From positions 1 through 39,933 of the forward strand of contig JANWJD010000129.1 of NCBI GenBank assembly GCA_025449555.1: 39,933 bases of DNA. The letters are read 5' to 3'. This document shows, piece after piece, positions 23,927 to 32,172 of the stretch. This DNA is from Chloroflexota bacterium. GTDB lineage: Bacteria; Chloroflexota; UBA5177. The notes under the pieces were generated by a model, which searched no databases, had not been told where the DNA came from, and worked only from the letters and a program-made list of their open reading frames with translations. Made by a program: the position numbers and the translations under genes. How positions within the stretch are numbered: position 1 is the stretch's first letter; each line of letters starts with the position of its first letter.

Positions 23927-25135
23927 TCATGCATTCCTGACATGTGACATCAGTTGGTCCCGGATAGGTGAGGAATCGGATAAGGCGTCCATGACGACCG
24001 GCCAACGCTCGCGAAAGTGAAGATAGGCAGAGACGCGGGCGTCGAGTCCGGTTCGGACGGATCGCACAAAATCCTCGCAGTCGGCGTCGTATCCGGCTGC
24101 CGCGAGGGCCTCACAGGCATCGCCGTCCAAATCGCCCTCGAGAAATTTACCGGGATACGGCATCAATTCCTCGGCCGTCACCGGGTGGAGAGCCGGATGC
24201 TCGCGCGAGACCTCTAGCTTCCGCTGTTCGTACAGGAAGCGAATGATGTCCTGTTCCAATTTGGAGGTCGATGCATCCTGGTAGGAGCCGCCTTTGGGGG
24301 GACAATGCAGAACCCGGAGGTCTTTGCGGAGGAAGAATGACTTGCCTTCCATGCGGGCGTTGATGAGGTAGTCGATGTCCTCCCCTCGGGTAATGCTGGG
24401 GTCGAACCCCACGGCTCGTACCATTTCGGGGGAGAATTCCATATTTCCGCCGAAACAAAAGGGCGTCTTTACGATCATGCCCGACTCCGCGTCCAGCACG
24501 TCGGTCGCCTCGTTCATGATGGCGGCCTTGAGATCGAACAGGTTCGAGGAAGCGGCTTTTGCGGGATCCACTTTGAGAAAGATGCTGCCGTCCTCCTGCT
24601 CGTAGTGGCCGGACAAACCATATACCACCTCTCCGTCAACCTCGAGACCAAGCGAAACGGTTGCCTTCCGCATAAACTCGGGATCGTTGACGAGCTCGTC
24701 GTCATCGAGAGCGACGATGGCCTTCGATCGCAGAACCAGCGGCAACGCCAATTGGAGATTGCGAATCTTTGGATACTGGAGTAAGTCAAGGAAATCGCGT
24801 GCGTACTCGAGGCGGGACTCCACCAGGCAAGCGTGGAAGACCTGTAACTGGGCGGAACCGAACACCAGGGAGGTGATACCGGTGTGTCGGTCTGCGAGAT
24901 CGCGGACCGCATGCTCGGCGGCTACGGCCACATCAGCTGCAGTAACGGCCACCAATAGAAGGACGTAAAACTGTGACGAATCGAGCCGCTCGAGACTGCT
25001 CAGCAAAGCCTCAAGCGTGTTCTCACCGCCCAGGGGAGTTGGGTGATCGTAGACCGCGTCTCCGGCACGTCGAACACCACCCTCGCGCGTCCAGTACGTC
25101 GGAACCACTATGCACGTTGGCGGCAACATGTCCAT
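23927..25135 (-). CDS. GT-A-type glycosyltransferase-like protein
   Basis: This 402-residue soluble protein opens with CIVVPTYWTREGG, typical of a nucleotide-sugar-binding first strand. The metal/nucleotide DxD region is ALDDDELVND (Asp144-146). FCFGGNMEFSPEMVRAVGFD and the following ITRGEDIDYLINARMEG form the acceptor/catalytic section seen in family 2-type and related transferases. The C-terminal 100 residues are a separate helical part. Donor and acceptor are unknown. ATG 25135 or the ATG two codons later are possible starts; neither has a clear ribosome site. It is followed by the RING-like membrane protein and is divergent from the TetR gene. Confidence 0.8.
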   Translation of the reverse strand: MDMLPPTCIVVPTYWTREGGVRRAGDAVYDHPTPLGGENTLEALLSSLERLDSSQFYVLLLVAVTAADVAVAAEHAVRDLADRHTGITSLVFGSAQLQVFHACLVESRLEYARDFLDLLQYPKIRNLQLALPLVLRSKAIVALDDDELVNDPEFMRKATVSLGLEVDGEVVYGLSGHYEQEDGSIFLKVDPAKAASSNLFDLKAAIMNEATDVLDAESGMIVKTPFCFGGNMEFSPEMVRAVGFDPSITRGEDIDYLINARMEGKSFFLRKDLRVLHCPPKGGSYQDASTSKLEQDIIRFLYEQRKLEVSREHPALHPVTAEELMPYPGKFLEGDLDGDACEALAAAGYDADCEDFVRSVRTGLDARVSAYLHFRERWPVVMDALSDSSPIRDQLMSHVRNA

Positions 25136-25246
25136 AGCGTATCACGCGGTTCTCCATGCCGTAACACCACGGCTGAAGGGTCGAGGTGCAGGTGGACGAG
25201 CGCACGAATGCGCGGCAGGTCGCCGCACTGTGCTCCGATTGGTACT

Positions 25247-25275
25247 GGTGTACTGAGTACACCGCTGGTTATAAT
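25247..25275 (+). promoter_or_regulatory. palindromic operator and leaderless promoter of the TetR-type gene
   Basis: A perfect inverted repeat, GGTGTAC-TGA-GTACACC (25247-25263), lies just before a perfect TATAAT (25270-25275). The expected start is seven bases later, exactly at ATG 25282, so the message would have no leader. The palindrome covers the -35 and spacer, where a TetR dimer would shut off its own promoter. The divergent glycosyltransferase starts 112 bp away and could share this site. Confidence 0.65.
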
Positions 25276-25281
25276 ACAGGT

Positions 25282-25896
25282 ATGGATCACGTCATCGATT
25301 TGGATCGCCGTCAGCGGAAGCGACAGGTATTACATCAACAGTTGCTGGACAGCGCGCAGCAACTCTTCTCGAGCCGCGGTGTAGGGAAGACGACGGTTGA
25401 AGACATTGCAGAGGCCGCCGATGTGGCCCGGCAGACGGTTTTCAATCACTTTCCGTACAAGGAGGCCCTTGCCCTCGAACTGGCAGCAGACGGGGTGCAA
25501 AGGGTGGCATACCAGGCCCACGTGCTGCTCGAGGCCGGGTCGCCGGCACTTGAAGTACTGGAGCAGGTCAGTCGGTGGCTGCTCGAAACGGCGATCGAAC
25601 AAGGAGAATTGGCGGTCGTAGTCGCACGTGAACTGATGCATCCAGATCAAGATCGTGCTCTGCGAGCCCGTGAGACGTTGCCTCTTACTCAAATATTCGA
25701 GGCGATTTTGATGCAGGCTCGCGAGGAGCACACTGCTCGGCGCGACCTTCCGATAAGTATTGTGGCGGATCGTATCAGCGGCGTACTTATTGCTGTACTT
25801 TCACGCGTAACGTCGCTCAATGAAGACGAATTGCGGCGGGAACTGGCGGTTTGTTTCGATATCGTGTTCAATGGAATCACGGAGAGGAGAATTTAG
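25282..25896 (+). CDS. TetR-family transcriptional regulator
   Basis: The TetR N-terminal helix-turn-helix is clear: QQLFSSRGVGKTTVEDIAEA followed by ADVARQTVFNHFPYKEALALELAADG. The C-terminal helical ligand domain (about 70-204) is unlike any I can name, so the ligand is unknown. ATG 25282 is chosen because the frame upstream crosses the operator and -10 box. The zinc-ribbon gene follows after two bases. Likely targets are its own promoter and perhaps the divergent glycosyltransferase. Confidence 0.93.
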   Translation: MDHVIDLDRRQRKRQVLHQQLLDSAQQLFSSRGVGKTTVEDIAEAADVARQTVFNHFPYKEALALELAADGVQRVAYQAHVLLEAGSPALEVLEQVSRWLLETAIEQGELAVVVARELMHPDQDRALRARETLPLTQIFEAILMQAREEHTARRDLPISIVADRISGVLIAVLSRVTSLNEDELRRELAVCFDIVFNGITERRI

Positions 25897-25898
25897 AC

Positions 25899-26222
25899 AT
25901 GCTTTCGTGGAAGAATGCCCGTAAGATGGGTCACAGGTTGCTGAGCGCGACACTGCGGTGTCGGCAGTGCAGCCGGCCGGCGGGCGAACTGGTGGGGTTT
26001 GCCGACTTGAGCCTCGGGGAGGCGCGTTTCCTGCCGCTGGATACAGGTTTTATGCCCCACAACCTCGGCGGAGAGTTACGCTGCGGGCGCTGTGCCGGGC
26101 AGCTCTATCTGGATGACGTCGAGCCACTGGGACGCAGCGTTCCACTGGATGAGGCCGGCGGAGTTCCATTCGCCCGGGTCATGAGTGGCGAAGTAGAAAT
26201 GGCGGGCACGTCCGCCGCTTGA
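25899..26222 (+). CDS. zinc-ribbon hypothetical protein, 107 aa
   Basis: Cysteine pairs CRQC (21-24) and CGRC (62-65) bracket a short beta-rich segment, a rubredoxin-like or ribbon zinc site. The N-terminus is basic and the C-terminus acidic, with no membrane segment. ATG 25899 follows the TetR stop by two bases and has GAGGAG nine bases upstream, so it is co-transcribed and coupled with the regulator. The family is not recognised. Confidence 0.75.
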   Translation: MLSWKNARKMGHRLLSATLRCRQCSRPAGELVGFADLSLGEARFLPLDTGFMPHNLGGELRCGRCAGQLYLDDVEPLGRSVPLDEAGGVPFARVMSGEVEMAGTSAA

Positions 26223-26274
26223 TGGAACCAGGGGAAGCGGATTCCCCGCGTGACATGCCAGGGATAGACACGAG

Positions 26275-26310
26275 GCTGCGGATTGCAGACCAAGCGATCC
26301 GCAGCTTTGT
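26275..26310 (+). terminator. likely intrinsic terminator of the TetR/zinc-ribbon operon
   Basis: A perfect 9-bp stem, GCTGCGGAT with ATCCGCAGC, encloses a 13-nt loop and is followed by TTTGT. It lies 53 bp past the zinc-ribbon stop. A smaller GGGGAA/TTCCCC hairpin precedes it at 26231-26247. Confidence 0.5.
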
Positions 26311-26408
26311 GCGTACCGGCCGAGCATATCTCGCTTGCCAGAGCCCGTGTTAGAGTCCTGTGTAAACAGCACGACTGTTTTTATGTATTTATTGGAATTG
26401 GAAACGTT

Positions 26409-27611
26409 ATGAACCAAAGAATTACCGATCAGGGTGTACCTGACGCCGGCCTTTTTATCGATTGGGACAATCTCAAAGTCGGTCTGAAAGAGTTGGGCCG
26501 GCAACCAAACATTTCGTCATTGCTCGACACGGTCGGCCACCGCGGCCGGGTCGTTATTGCCCGCGCGTATGCCGATTGGCAGCAGCGTTCAAACGCGTTC
26601 GATCCGCCCAACTTATATGCGGCTGGAATCGAACCGGTTTACGTGCCGGTACGGATGCAGAGTGGTCGACCGCTCAAGAACAGTGCCGACGTAAAACTGG
26701 CAGTCGACTGCATCGACTTTCTCAATACCGCACCACATTTGAAGACGTTCTTTCTGGTGTCAGGCGACTCGGATCTGATCCACCTGGTGAATTTTCTTCG
26801 AGCCCGTGGGAAGCGAGTGGTGGTGATCGCCGTCTCGCATACGCTTTCGTCGATGCTGGCAGATAACCTGGATGAACTCTTGATTTACGACGTGGACATC
26901 GAACCGATTCGGCAGGCCGAGCCAGCGACAGTCGTGCGGAAAACCAAACCAGCCGCCGCGGCGACATCCGCCGAACCTGCGGTCGAAGACAACTCGCAGG
27001 ATGAGGAAGCATTTACTGTGCTTGCCGACCTCCTTCGCAATCGAAGCAACCGGATCGGCTCCCTATTCTCGTGGATCGGCATCCAGCTCGGTCGCAAGGG
27101 AGTGGATCATCGGGCTCTGGGCTTCGAGCGCTTCAAGGACTTCATGCAGGAAGCGGAGCGTCGGGGGCACATTCGGATTCTGACACGTGGCTTGCAGGAC
27201 TGGGCGTACCTACCCGAGCAGTACGACAAGATGACGGAAACTGAACTCGCGGCGGAGGAAGAGGAAATCAGCGAGGGAGACACCGATCTTCACGGCACGG
27301 TCGCGGTTTCAGCGCTGGACGAAGAAGGACAGCGCAATCTGATTCGATACCTGGTGGATCTCGAGCGGCGGTCGGAATATCTCATTCCGCCGTACATCGT
27401 CTCTCACCTGGTAAGGGAAAGCGTGCTGCCTTCCCTTTCGCAGAGCCAGCTGAGATCGCTTATACGCGATGCCATGAATGAGCAGATTCTGATATCGTCG
27501 ACCCACACCGTTCCGCACCGATCCACTGGCAAGCCTTACGATTTGCGTACCATTCGGGTCAACCCGGAGCACCCTCTGGTGTCGGCTGAGGAAGCAAAGG
27601 CGGCCGTGTAG
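26409..27611 (+). CDS. NYN-domain putative ribonuclease with LOTUS/OST-HTH-like domains
   Basis: The PIN-like NYN domain occupies residues 12-170: GLFIDWDNLK (Asp18, Asp20, Asn21), NSADVKLAVDCID (Asp94, Asp100) and SGDSDLIHLVNFLRARGKRV (Asp120, Asp122), a complete acidic site. After an Ala/Glu-rich linker comes a LOTUS-like winged helix (IGIQLGRKGVDHRALGFERF, about 210-280), then a second helical segment (about 310-375). NYN proteins with OST-HTH domains are thought to bind and cut RNA. ATG 26409 has a weak GGAA site; upstream in-frame starts are out of character. It converges on dnaN. Confidence 0.85.
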   Translation: MNQRITDQGVPDAGLFIDWDNLKVGLKELGRQPNISSLLDTVGHRGRVVIARAYADWQQRSNAFDPPNLYAAGIEPVYVPVRMQSGRPLKNSADVKLAVDCIDFLNTAPHLKTFFLVSGDSDLIHLVNFLRARGKRVVVIAVSHTLSSMLADNLDELLIYDVDIEPIRQAEPATVVRKTKPAAAATSAEPAVEDNSQDEEAFTVLADLLRNRSNRIGSLFSWIGIQLGRKGVDHRALGFERFKDFMQEAERRGHIRILTRGLQDWAYLPEQYDKMTETELAAEEEEISEGDTDLHGTVAVSALDEEGQRNLIRYLVDLERRSEYLIPPYIVSHLVRESVLPSLSQSQLRSLIRDAMNEQILISSTHTVPHRSTGKPYDLRTIRVNPEHPLVSAEEAKAAV

Positions 27612-27627
27612 CCACGGCGCCGAGGGT

Positions 27628-28764
27628 TCAGCGAGCGCCGGTGTGCATGGGCATGATGACGTGCGTGTAATCGACTGAATCGATCGGCTTAAAGACTGCA
27701 GCCGAGTTGGGGCCGCTGATTTCGAGCCCGACCTGCGAGGACTGAACCGCCCCCAGGACATCTGAAACGTAGCGCGAGTTGAATTGCACCTTAGCGCTTC
27801 CGCCGTTGACGACGGCATCGATCTCGCCCCGGTCTTCGCCCAACTCGGCAGCCGCCCCGCTGATCACCACATTTCCCACGCCGGCTTCTCCACCCGGCTG
27901 GATTTCGAGCGTAATGGCGTTGGAGTTGTCGCGCGAAAAGAAGCTGGCGATCTTGGTGGCCTTCAAGAGGTCGCCGGTACTGACGACCACCTTGGTGGAA
28001 AATTTCGTCGGAATGATCTGTTTCAAGTTGGGGTACGCGCCTTCGATGAGTCTCGACACCACGTGTAGATCGGTGGTACGAAACACAACCTGGTTCCGAT
28101 TCGGGGTCACGGTTATTTCGACGATGGCGTCGCCATCAGGCACCACACGGGCTAGTTCGGCCAGCGTTCGAGAGGGCACAATCACGCTGAAGTCCCCACT
28201 GGAAGCCTCGGCCAGTTCGCCTTTGCGCATCGCGAGTCGGAATCCGTCAGCGGCTGCGAGCGTCAATTCCGTGCCCGAAAATGTGGAGAGGACGCCGGTC
28301 AAGATCGGTCGGGTATCGTCCACAGCCGTCGCGAACACCACTTGTTCGATCATTTCCTTCAGGAGCGAGGCCTGGATAGTAGCGGCCGGTTGTTCCGTGG
28401 CAGTCGGGATAATGGGAAAGTCGTCGGCTGCCATGCCTCGTATGTTCGCCTCATAGCGACCCGACGAGACATGTGCGGATTGACTGCCTTGCTTCACCGA
28501 GAGATCGATCGGTGCGTTTGGTAGGGTGTCCACAAACTCGCTCAGCAGCTTCGAAGGTAGAGTAATTGCTCCCTCTTCCGCGACCGTCGCATCAATCCAG
28601 GTGCTGATGGCGATATCCAGATTGGTCGCGGCAATCTTGAGCCTCCCATCATCGGTCGACAGCAGGACGTTGGTCGTGATGGGCAGCGGACTGCGTGCCG
28701 CTACCGCCCGACCTGCCACCCGCAGGCCACGGCTGAAGTCTTCCTGGCTAGCACTGATCTTCAC
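27628..28764 (-). CDS. dnaN: DNA polymerase III beta sliding clamp
   Basis: The clamp is a ring-shaped dimer that tethers the replicase. This 378-residue protein has the three repeated clamp domains: RGLRVAGRAVAARSPLPITT in the first, DDTRPILTGVLSTFSGTELTLAAADGFRL in the second and FNSRYVSDVLGAV near the third, ending in VIMPMHTGAR (P-M-x-x pattern). GTG 28764 is chosen for AGGAG five bases upstream. It is not beside dnaA or recF; its neighbours are a carboxypeptidase gene and the NYN gene. Confidence 0.97.
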   Translation of the reverse strand: MKISASQEDFSRGLRVAGRAVAARSPLPITTNVLLSTDDGRLKIAATNLDIAISTWIDATVAEEGAITLPSKLLSEFVDTLPNAPIDLSVKQGSQSAHVSSGRYEANIRGMAADDFPIIPTATEQPAATIQASLLKEMIEQVVFATAVDDTRPILTGVLSTFSGTELTLAAADGFRLAMRKGELAEASSGDFSVIVPSRTLAELARVVPDGDAIVEITVTPNRNQVVFRTTDLHVVSRLIEGAYPNLKQIIPTKFSTKVVVSTGDLLKATKIASFFSRDNSNAITLEIQPGGEAGVGNVVISGAAAELGEDRGEIDAVVNGGSAKVQFNSRYVSDVLGAVQSSQVGLEISGPNSAAVFKPIDSVDYTHVIMPMHTGAR

Positions 28765-28874
28765 GTAAGCTCCTGCCAAAGTTATGATTTTCGAGACAAA
28801 CGTCGCGGCGCCAGTTGTTATGTCGATTCGCCGGAGGTTGCCTGTCTGAAATCGCGATGAGGTGAGGCGTCCAG

Positions 28875-28902
28875 ATTATACGGCACGCCGCGACCGCGTC
28901 AT
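28875..28902 (-). promoter_or_regulatory. promoter of dnaN
   Basis: Minus-strand ATGACG (28902-28897), 16 bp, perfect TATAAT (28880-28875). It overlaps the stop of the carboxypeptidase gene and predicts a leader of about 104 nt, long for this window. Confidence 0.45.
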
Positions 28903-29750
28903 GCGGTGGATGGGGACACGCCATCGACCTCAAACCCGTAGTCGAGCAGCGACGCTCCGTCTGAGAAGCGAGCGGTGCTGGTGCTCCCCATGTTCACTGC
29001 TATAACCCACCGTCCGCCCTTTCGAGCAGATGAGACCAGGCATGCTCCGGCCGCGGGCGTCGTCCCCGTTTTGACACCGTCGACGTTTTTCGACGACCAC
29101 AATAGTCGGTTCAGACTCTGCCAGACATGGAAGCCTCGACCGTCGGAGGCGCGCGCCGTCCACGTCCTGGTGTCGACAATGACGGAAAACGTGAGAGATT
29201 GCATCGCGGCTCGCGTCAGATTCGCCAGATCTCTGGCGGTGGTCACCTGGCCGGGCACGTCGAAGCCATTCGGGGTCAGATAGTGCGTGTGCCAGAGGTG
29301 CAGTCGGACAGCTTGAGCGTTCATCAGGCGAGCAAACTGCTGGGGAGTGGGCGCCAGGGTCTGCGACAGCGCGATGGCGGCATCATTGCCCGACGGCAGG
29401 AGCATACCGTGCAAAAGATTCCAGACCGTCATGCGCTCTCCCGCATACAGACCGGCCGAGGAACCACCGTATGATGCGGCCGTAGCGCTCACCGTTACTA
29501 CTCGGCCGAGCGGCACCTGATGGCGCAGGATTACCAGGGCCGTCATGATCTTCACCGTACTGGCGGGGGCCCGCATACGGTTGGCATTCTTGGCGTAGAG
29601 GACGGCGCCGGTCCAACCGTCCATCACGATCGCCTCCGGAGCCGTCACAAATGGAAGCACGGCGGCTCGAGCAGTGCGGGCACCCGGGAGAACGAACGCC
29701 AGGACGAATACCAAGAGCAGGATTCGTTTCGCGATGGTGCATGCCTCCAT
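28899..29750 (-). CDS. D-alanyl-D-alanine carboxypeptidase (S11 penicillin-binding protein)
   Basis: It trims the terminal D-Ala of peptidoglycan stems outside the membrane. Signal peptide KRILLLVFVLAFVLPGARTA is followed by all three active-site motifs: SxxK as STVK (Ser64, Lys67), SGN (120-122) and KTG in DGVKTGTTPAAG. At 283 residues it is shorter than DacA-type enzymes and has only the catalytic domain, without a C-terminal amphipathic anchor. ATG 29750 is chosen; GTG 29762 is an alternative, and neither has a clear ribosome site. dnaN follows, with its own promoter. Confidence 0.93.
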   Translation of the reverse strand: MEACTIAKRILLLVFVLAFVLPGARTARAAVLPFVTAPEAIVMDGWTGAVLYAKNANRMRAPASTVKIMTALVILRHQVPLGRVVTVSATAASYGGSSAGLYAGERMTVWNLLHGMLLPSGNDAAIALSQTLAPTPQQFARLMNAQAVRLHLWHTHYLTPNGFDVPGQVTTARDLANLTRAAMQSLTFSVIVDTRTWTARASDGRGFHVWQSLNRLLWSSKNVDGVKTGTTPAAGACLVSSARKGGRWVIAVNMGSTSTARFSDGASLLDYGFEVDGVSPSTA

Positions 29751-29931
29751 CCACGTGCGCACGACTGATCTCTGGAATCCATGTTCGCGGATGCACGTGA
29801 TGGTAGCCCATGCGTCTGGCGGGGCTCAACCCCGGACGATGAGGCATCGGGGTAGGGGGGATGCGCTGCACCCGGATCATGCCATGGCGATAGACTTAAG
29901 CACCGATCAATACGGCTCGAAAGTGCCCTTC

Positions 29932-31089
29932 ATGCCGTCGCTCGACCGCGTCGCTCTCGTCTACCACCCGGACCTTCTACAGTACGATTTCGGGCCGCAG
30001 CACCCGCTGAGACCGGAGCGAATCGAGCTTGGTCTCGATCTCCTCAGCACGCTTGGCATCTGGGAAGCGGCAGAGGAGACGTGCCTGCCCCGAGCGGCAC
30101 CGGACGCAGTGCTCGAACTCATTCACGATAGTGCCTACATCGCAGCAGTCCGAGCCGGAGAACTCGGTGCATTGCGTGGGTCGGAACTTGGCCGCTTTGG
30201 CTTGACCAGCTCCGACAATCCCCCGTTTCCAAATATGCACTATGCGGCGTCCCTGGTCGCGGGCGGAGCAGCCGAAGCGGCCAGAGCCGTTATGCGACGG
30301 GACCTCGACCATGTTTTTCACCCCGCAGGTGGTCTACATCACGCGCAACGGCGGCGAGCCTCCGGCTTTTGTATCTACAACGATCCCGCCCTGGCCGCGG
30401 CGGTCGCGGTTGAGGAGTTCGGGGCGCGGGTTGCATACGTCGACTTCGATTGTCACCACGGGGATGGGGTGCAATGGCTGTTCTACGACGATCCGTCGGT
30501 GCTGACCGTGTCGTTTCACGAATCGGGACGGTTTCTTTTTCCCGGGACGGGAGGGGTGGAAGAGCGTGGCGAGGGCGAAGGATGGGAGTATGCGGCAAAT
30601 GTGCCGTTCATCCCTTTCACGCAGGATGGTTCGTGGCTGCAAGCTGTTCACGCGCTCGTTCCACCATTGATCGAACGGTTTGCTCCCGACCTGCTGCTCA
30701 CCGTGCATGGCTGCGATACTCATGTATTCGATCCGCTGACCCACCTGTGTCTCACGACGGAGGCGTTTGTAGTTCAAGCCAGACTCGTGCACGAACTGGC
30801 GCACACCCACTGCCAGGGACGTTGGGTTGCTTTCGGGAGTGGTGGATACGACTGGCGGCGCGTGGTGCCTCGCTCGTGGGCCATCGTATGGTCGGAAATG
30901 AGCGGCCGACCGCTGCCGCGTGAACTTCCATCCGCTTGGCTTGCTCGCTGGTCACGCGATGAGCTCGAGCCGTTGCCGAGATACTTCCGCGACAGTCCCG
31001 ATACGGTCCACCCGGTCCGACAGGACGAAATCGAGTCGGCAAATCGGGAAACACTGGCGGAAGTCATGCGGGCCGCTGGGATCGAATGA
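29932..31089 (+). CDS. acuC: AcuC-type histone deacetylase family protein
   Basis: This arginase-fold zinc deacetylase homologue begins VALVYHPDLLQYDFGPQHPL. It carries HHAQRRRASGFCIYNDPA (His136-His137), VAYVDFDCHHGDG (zinc Asp171 and catalytic His), TVHGCDTHVFDPL and SGGYDW. Bacterial AcuC proteins remove acetyl groups from lysines of metabolic enzymes, classically acetyl-CoA synthetase; no such gene is nearby. The 385 residues from ATG 29932 fit the family. ATG 29884 would add 16 residues; neither start has a strong ribosome site. The open frame runs back across the carboxypeptidase start. Confidence 0.92.
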   Translation: MPSLDRVALVYHPDLLQYDFGPQHPLRPERIELGLDLLSTLGIWEAAEETCLPRAAPDAVLELIHDSAYIAAVRAGELGALRGSELGRFGLTSSDNPPFPNMHYAASLVAGGAAEAARAVMRRDLDHVFHPAGGLHHAQRRRASGFCIYNDPALAAAVAVEEFGARVAYVDFDCHHGDGVQWLFYDDPSVLTVSFHESGRFLFPGTGGVEERGEGEGWEYAANVPFIPFTQDGSWLQAVHALVPPLIERFAPDLLLTVHGCDTHVFDPLTHLCLTTEAFVVQARLVHELAHTHCQGRWVAFGSGGYDWRRVVPRSWAIVWSEMSGRPLPRELPSAWLARWSRDELEPLPRYFRDSPDTVHPVRQDEIESANRETLAEVMRAAGIE

Positions 31090-31205
31090 GCGAGCGTGAC
31101 CGTCCAGCAGCCTTCGGGCCAGCAATGAAAGGATCTTTTGTCCGCATCGAAACTTCGCGGCCAATGACGAGGTATATGCTGGATTGAGGGAGTGCGTATA
31201 CATTC

Positions 31206-31784
31206 ATGACCGATGTACGAGAGCTAGACGATCTCGAACTGATAGCCCGGGCGCAGGCATCGGACCACGCCGCATACCGCGAATTGGTGGATCGGTACAA
31301 GAACGCAGGCTTCAGCGTGGCTTTACAGATCCTGCGACACCGTCCAGACGCCGAAGATGCGCTCCAGGAAGCGTTCATCAAGGCGTACGTCTATCTGGAC
31401 TCGTTCTCGCCTAAATATCGGTTCTACACCTGGTTTTCGACCATTGTCCGTAATGTTGCACTTTCGCAACTCCGGGCGCGCGACTGGTTAGTCACACCAA
31501 TGCCCGAGGAAACGCTGCGACCCGTTCGCTCCGTCGTCGAGGACTGCCCGGAGTTGGCGGCACTGGCCACAAGTCGTGCCGACATGGTGCGAGAAGCCGT
31601 CATGATCTTGCCGGAACGCTATCGTCGGGTACTCGTACTGAGGTATTGGCACGACCTGTCGTACGACGAGATCGCCGCAGTAACGCAGCAGTCCCTGGGG
31701 GCGGTGAAGACGCAGTTGCGTCGCGCCAAACTGTTGTTGGGGGAAGGTCTACGCGTGGCCGATCCGGGATTGGCCGTGGAGTAA
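31206..31784 (+). CDS. ECF-type RNA polymerase sigma factor
   Basis: A sigma-70 group 4 factor of 192 residues. Region 2: ELVDRYKNAGFSVALQILRH, DAEDALQEAFIKAYVYLDSF and FYTWFSTIVRNVALSQLR. Region 4: LPERYRRVLVLRYWHDLSYD and AVTQQSLGAVKTQLRRAKLL. No regulator-binding extension is seen. The start is ATG 31206, with GAGGGAG about twelve bases upstream. The next gene begins four bases after the stop and encodes a membrane protein, a typical place for an anti-sigma factor. A GAAACTT-16-GTATAT pair upstream may be an autoregulated promoter (weak). Confidence 0.95.
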   Translation: MTDVRELDDLELIARAQASDHAAYRELVDRYKNAGFSVALQILRHRPDAEDALQEAFIKAYVYLDSFSPKYRFYTWFSTIVRNVALSQLRARDWLVTPMPEETLRPVRSVVEDCPELAALATSRADMVREAVMILPERYRRVLVLRYWHDLSYDEIAAVTQQSLGAVKTQLRRAKLLLGEGLRVADPGLAVE

Positions 31785-31788
31785 CCGC

Positions 31789-32172
31789 ATGCAAGCGCCT
31801 GTCGACTCCGTCGAGCGTGAAGTCGCCATCGAGTTGCCGGCGGATTTTGCCCAGCGTCTTGAGGCGTCGCTCCGAGACGCAGATCGCGAGCGCCGCCGGC
31901 TCCATGTCGTCGATCGACTCCGCTTCGTGCTGCCGCTCATTCTGTTGATCGGGCCACTTGTCGCGTGGCGTCTCATGCAGGTGTCGGCGAGCGGCGCTCA
32001 CGTTATGATCGATTCGCTGGCGTGGCTGGCGTTCATCCTCGATGTCGGCGTGCACCTCGACTCCGCAGTCCTGACGTACGGAGGTCTACAAGCGGTGCCG
32101 AGCATCGTGGGCGTCGCATTGGGCGTGCTCGTGGCGGCGCGACTTCTGTGGTATCCGCGAGACGGCGAGTGA
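31789..32172 (+). CDS. membrane protein, candidate anti-sigma factor
   Basis: The first 45 residues are charged and helical (ADFAQRLEASLRDADRERRR), then about three hydrophobic segments (LRFVLPLILLIGPLVAWRL; SLAWLAFILDVGVHL; VPSIVGVALGVLVAARLLW). It begins four bases after the sigma stop and its own stop overlaps the next start (GTGA). Position and the cytoplasmic-helix-plus-membrane layout suggest an anti-sigma factor, but it has no ZAS zinc motif or other recognised anti-sigma domain. The function is therefore inferred from context only. Confidence 0.7.
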   Translation: MQAPVDSVEREVAIELPADFAQRLEASLRDADRERRRLHVVDRLRFVLPLILLIGPLVAWRLMQVSASGAHVMIDSLAWLAFILDVGVHLDSAVLTYGGLQAVPSIVGVALGVLVAARLLWYPRDGE

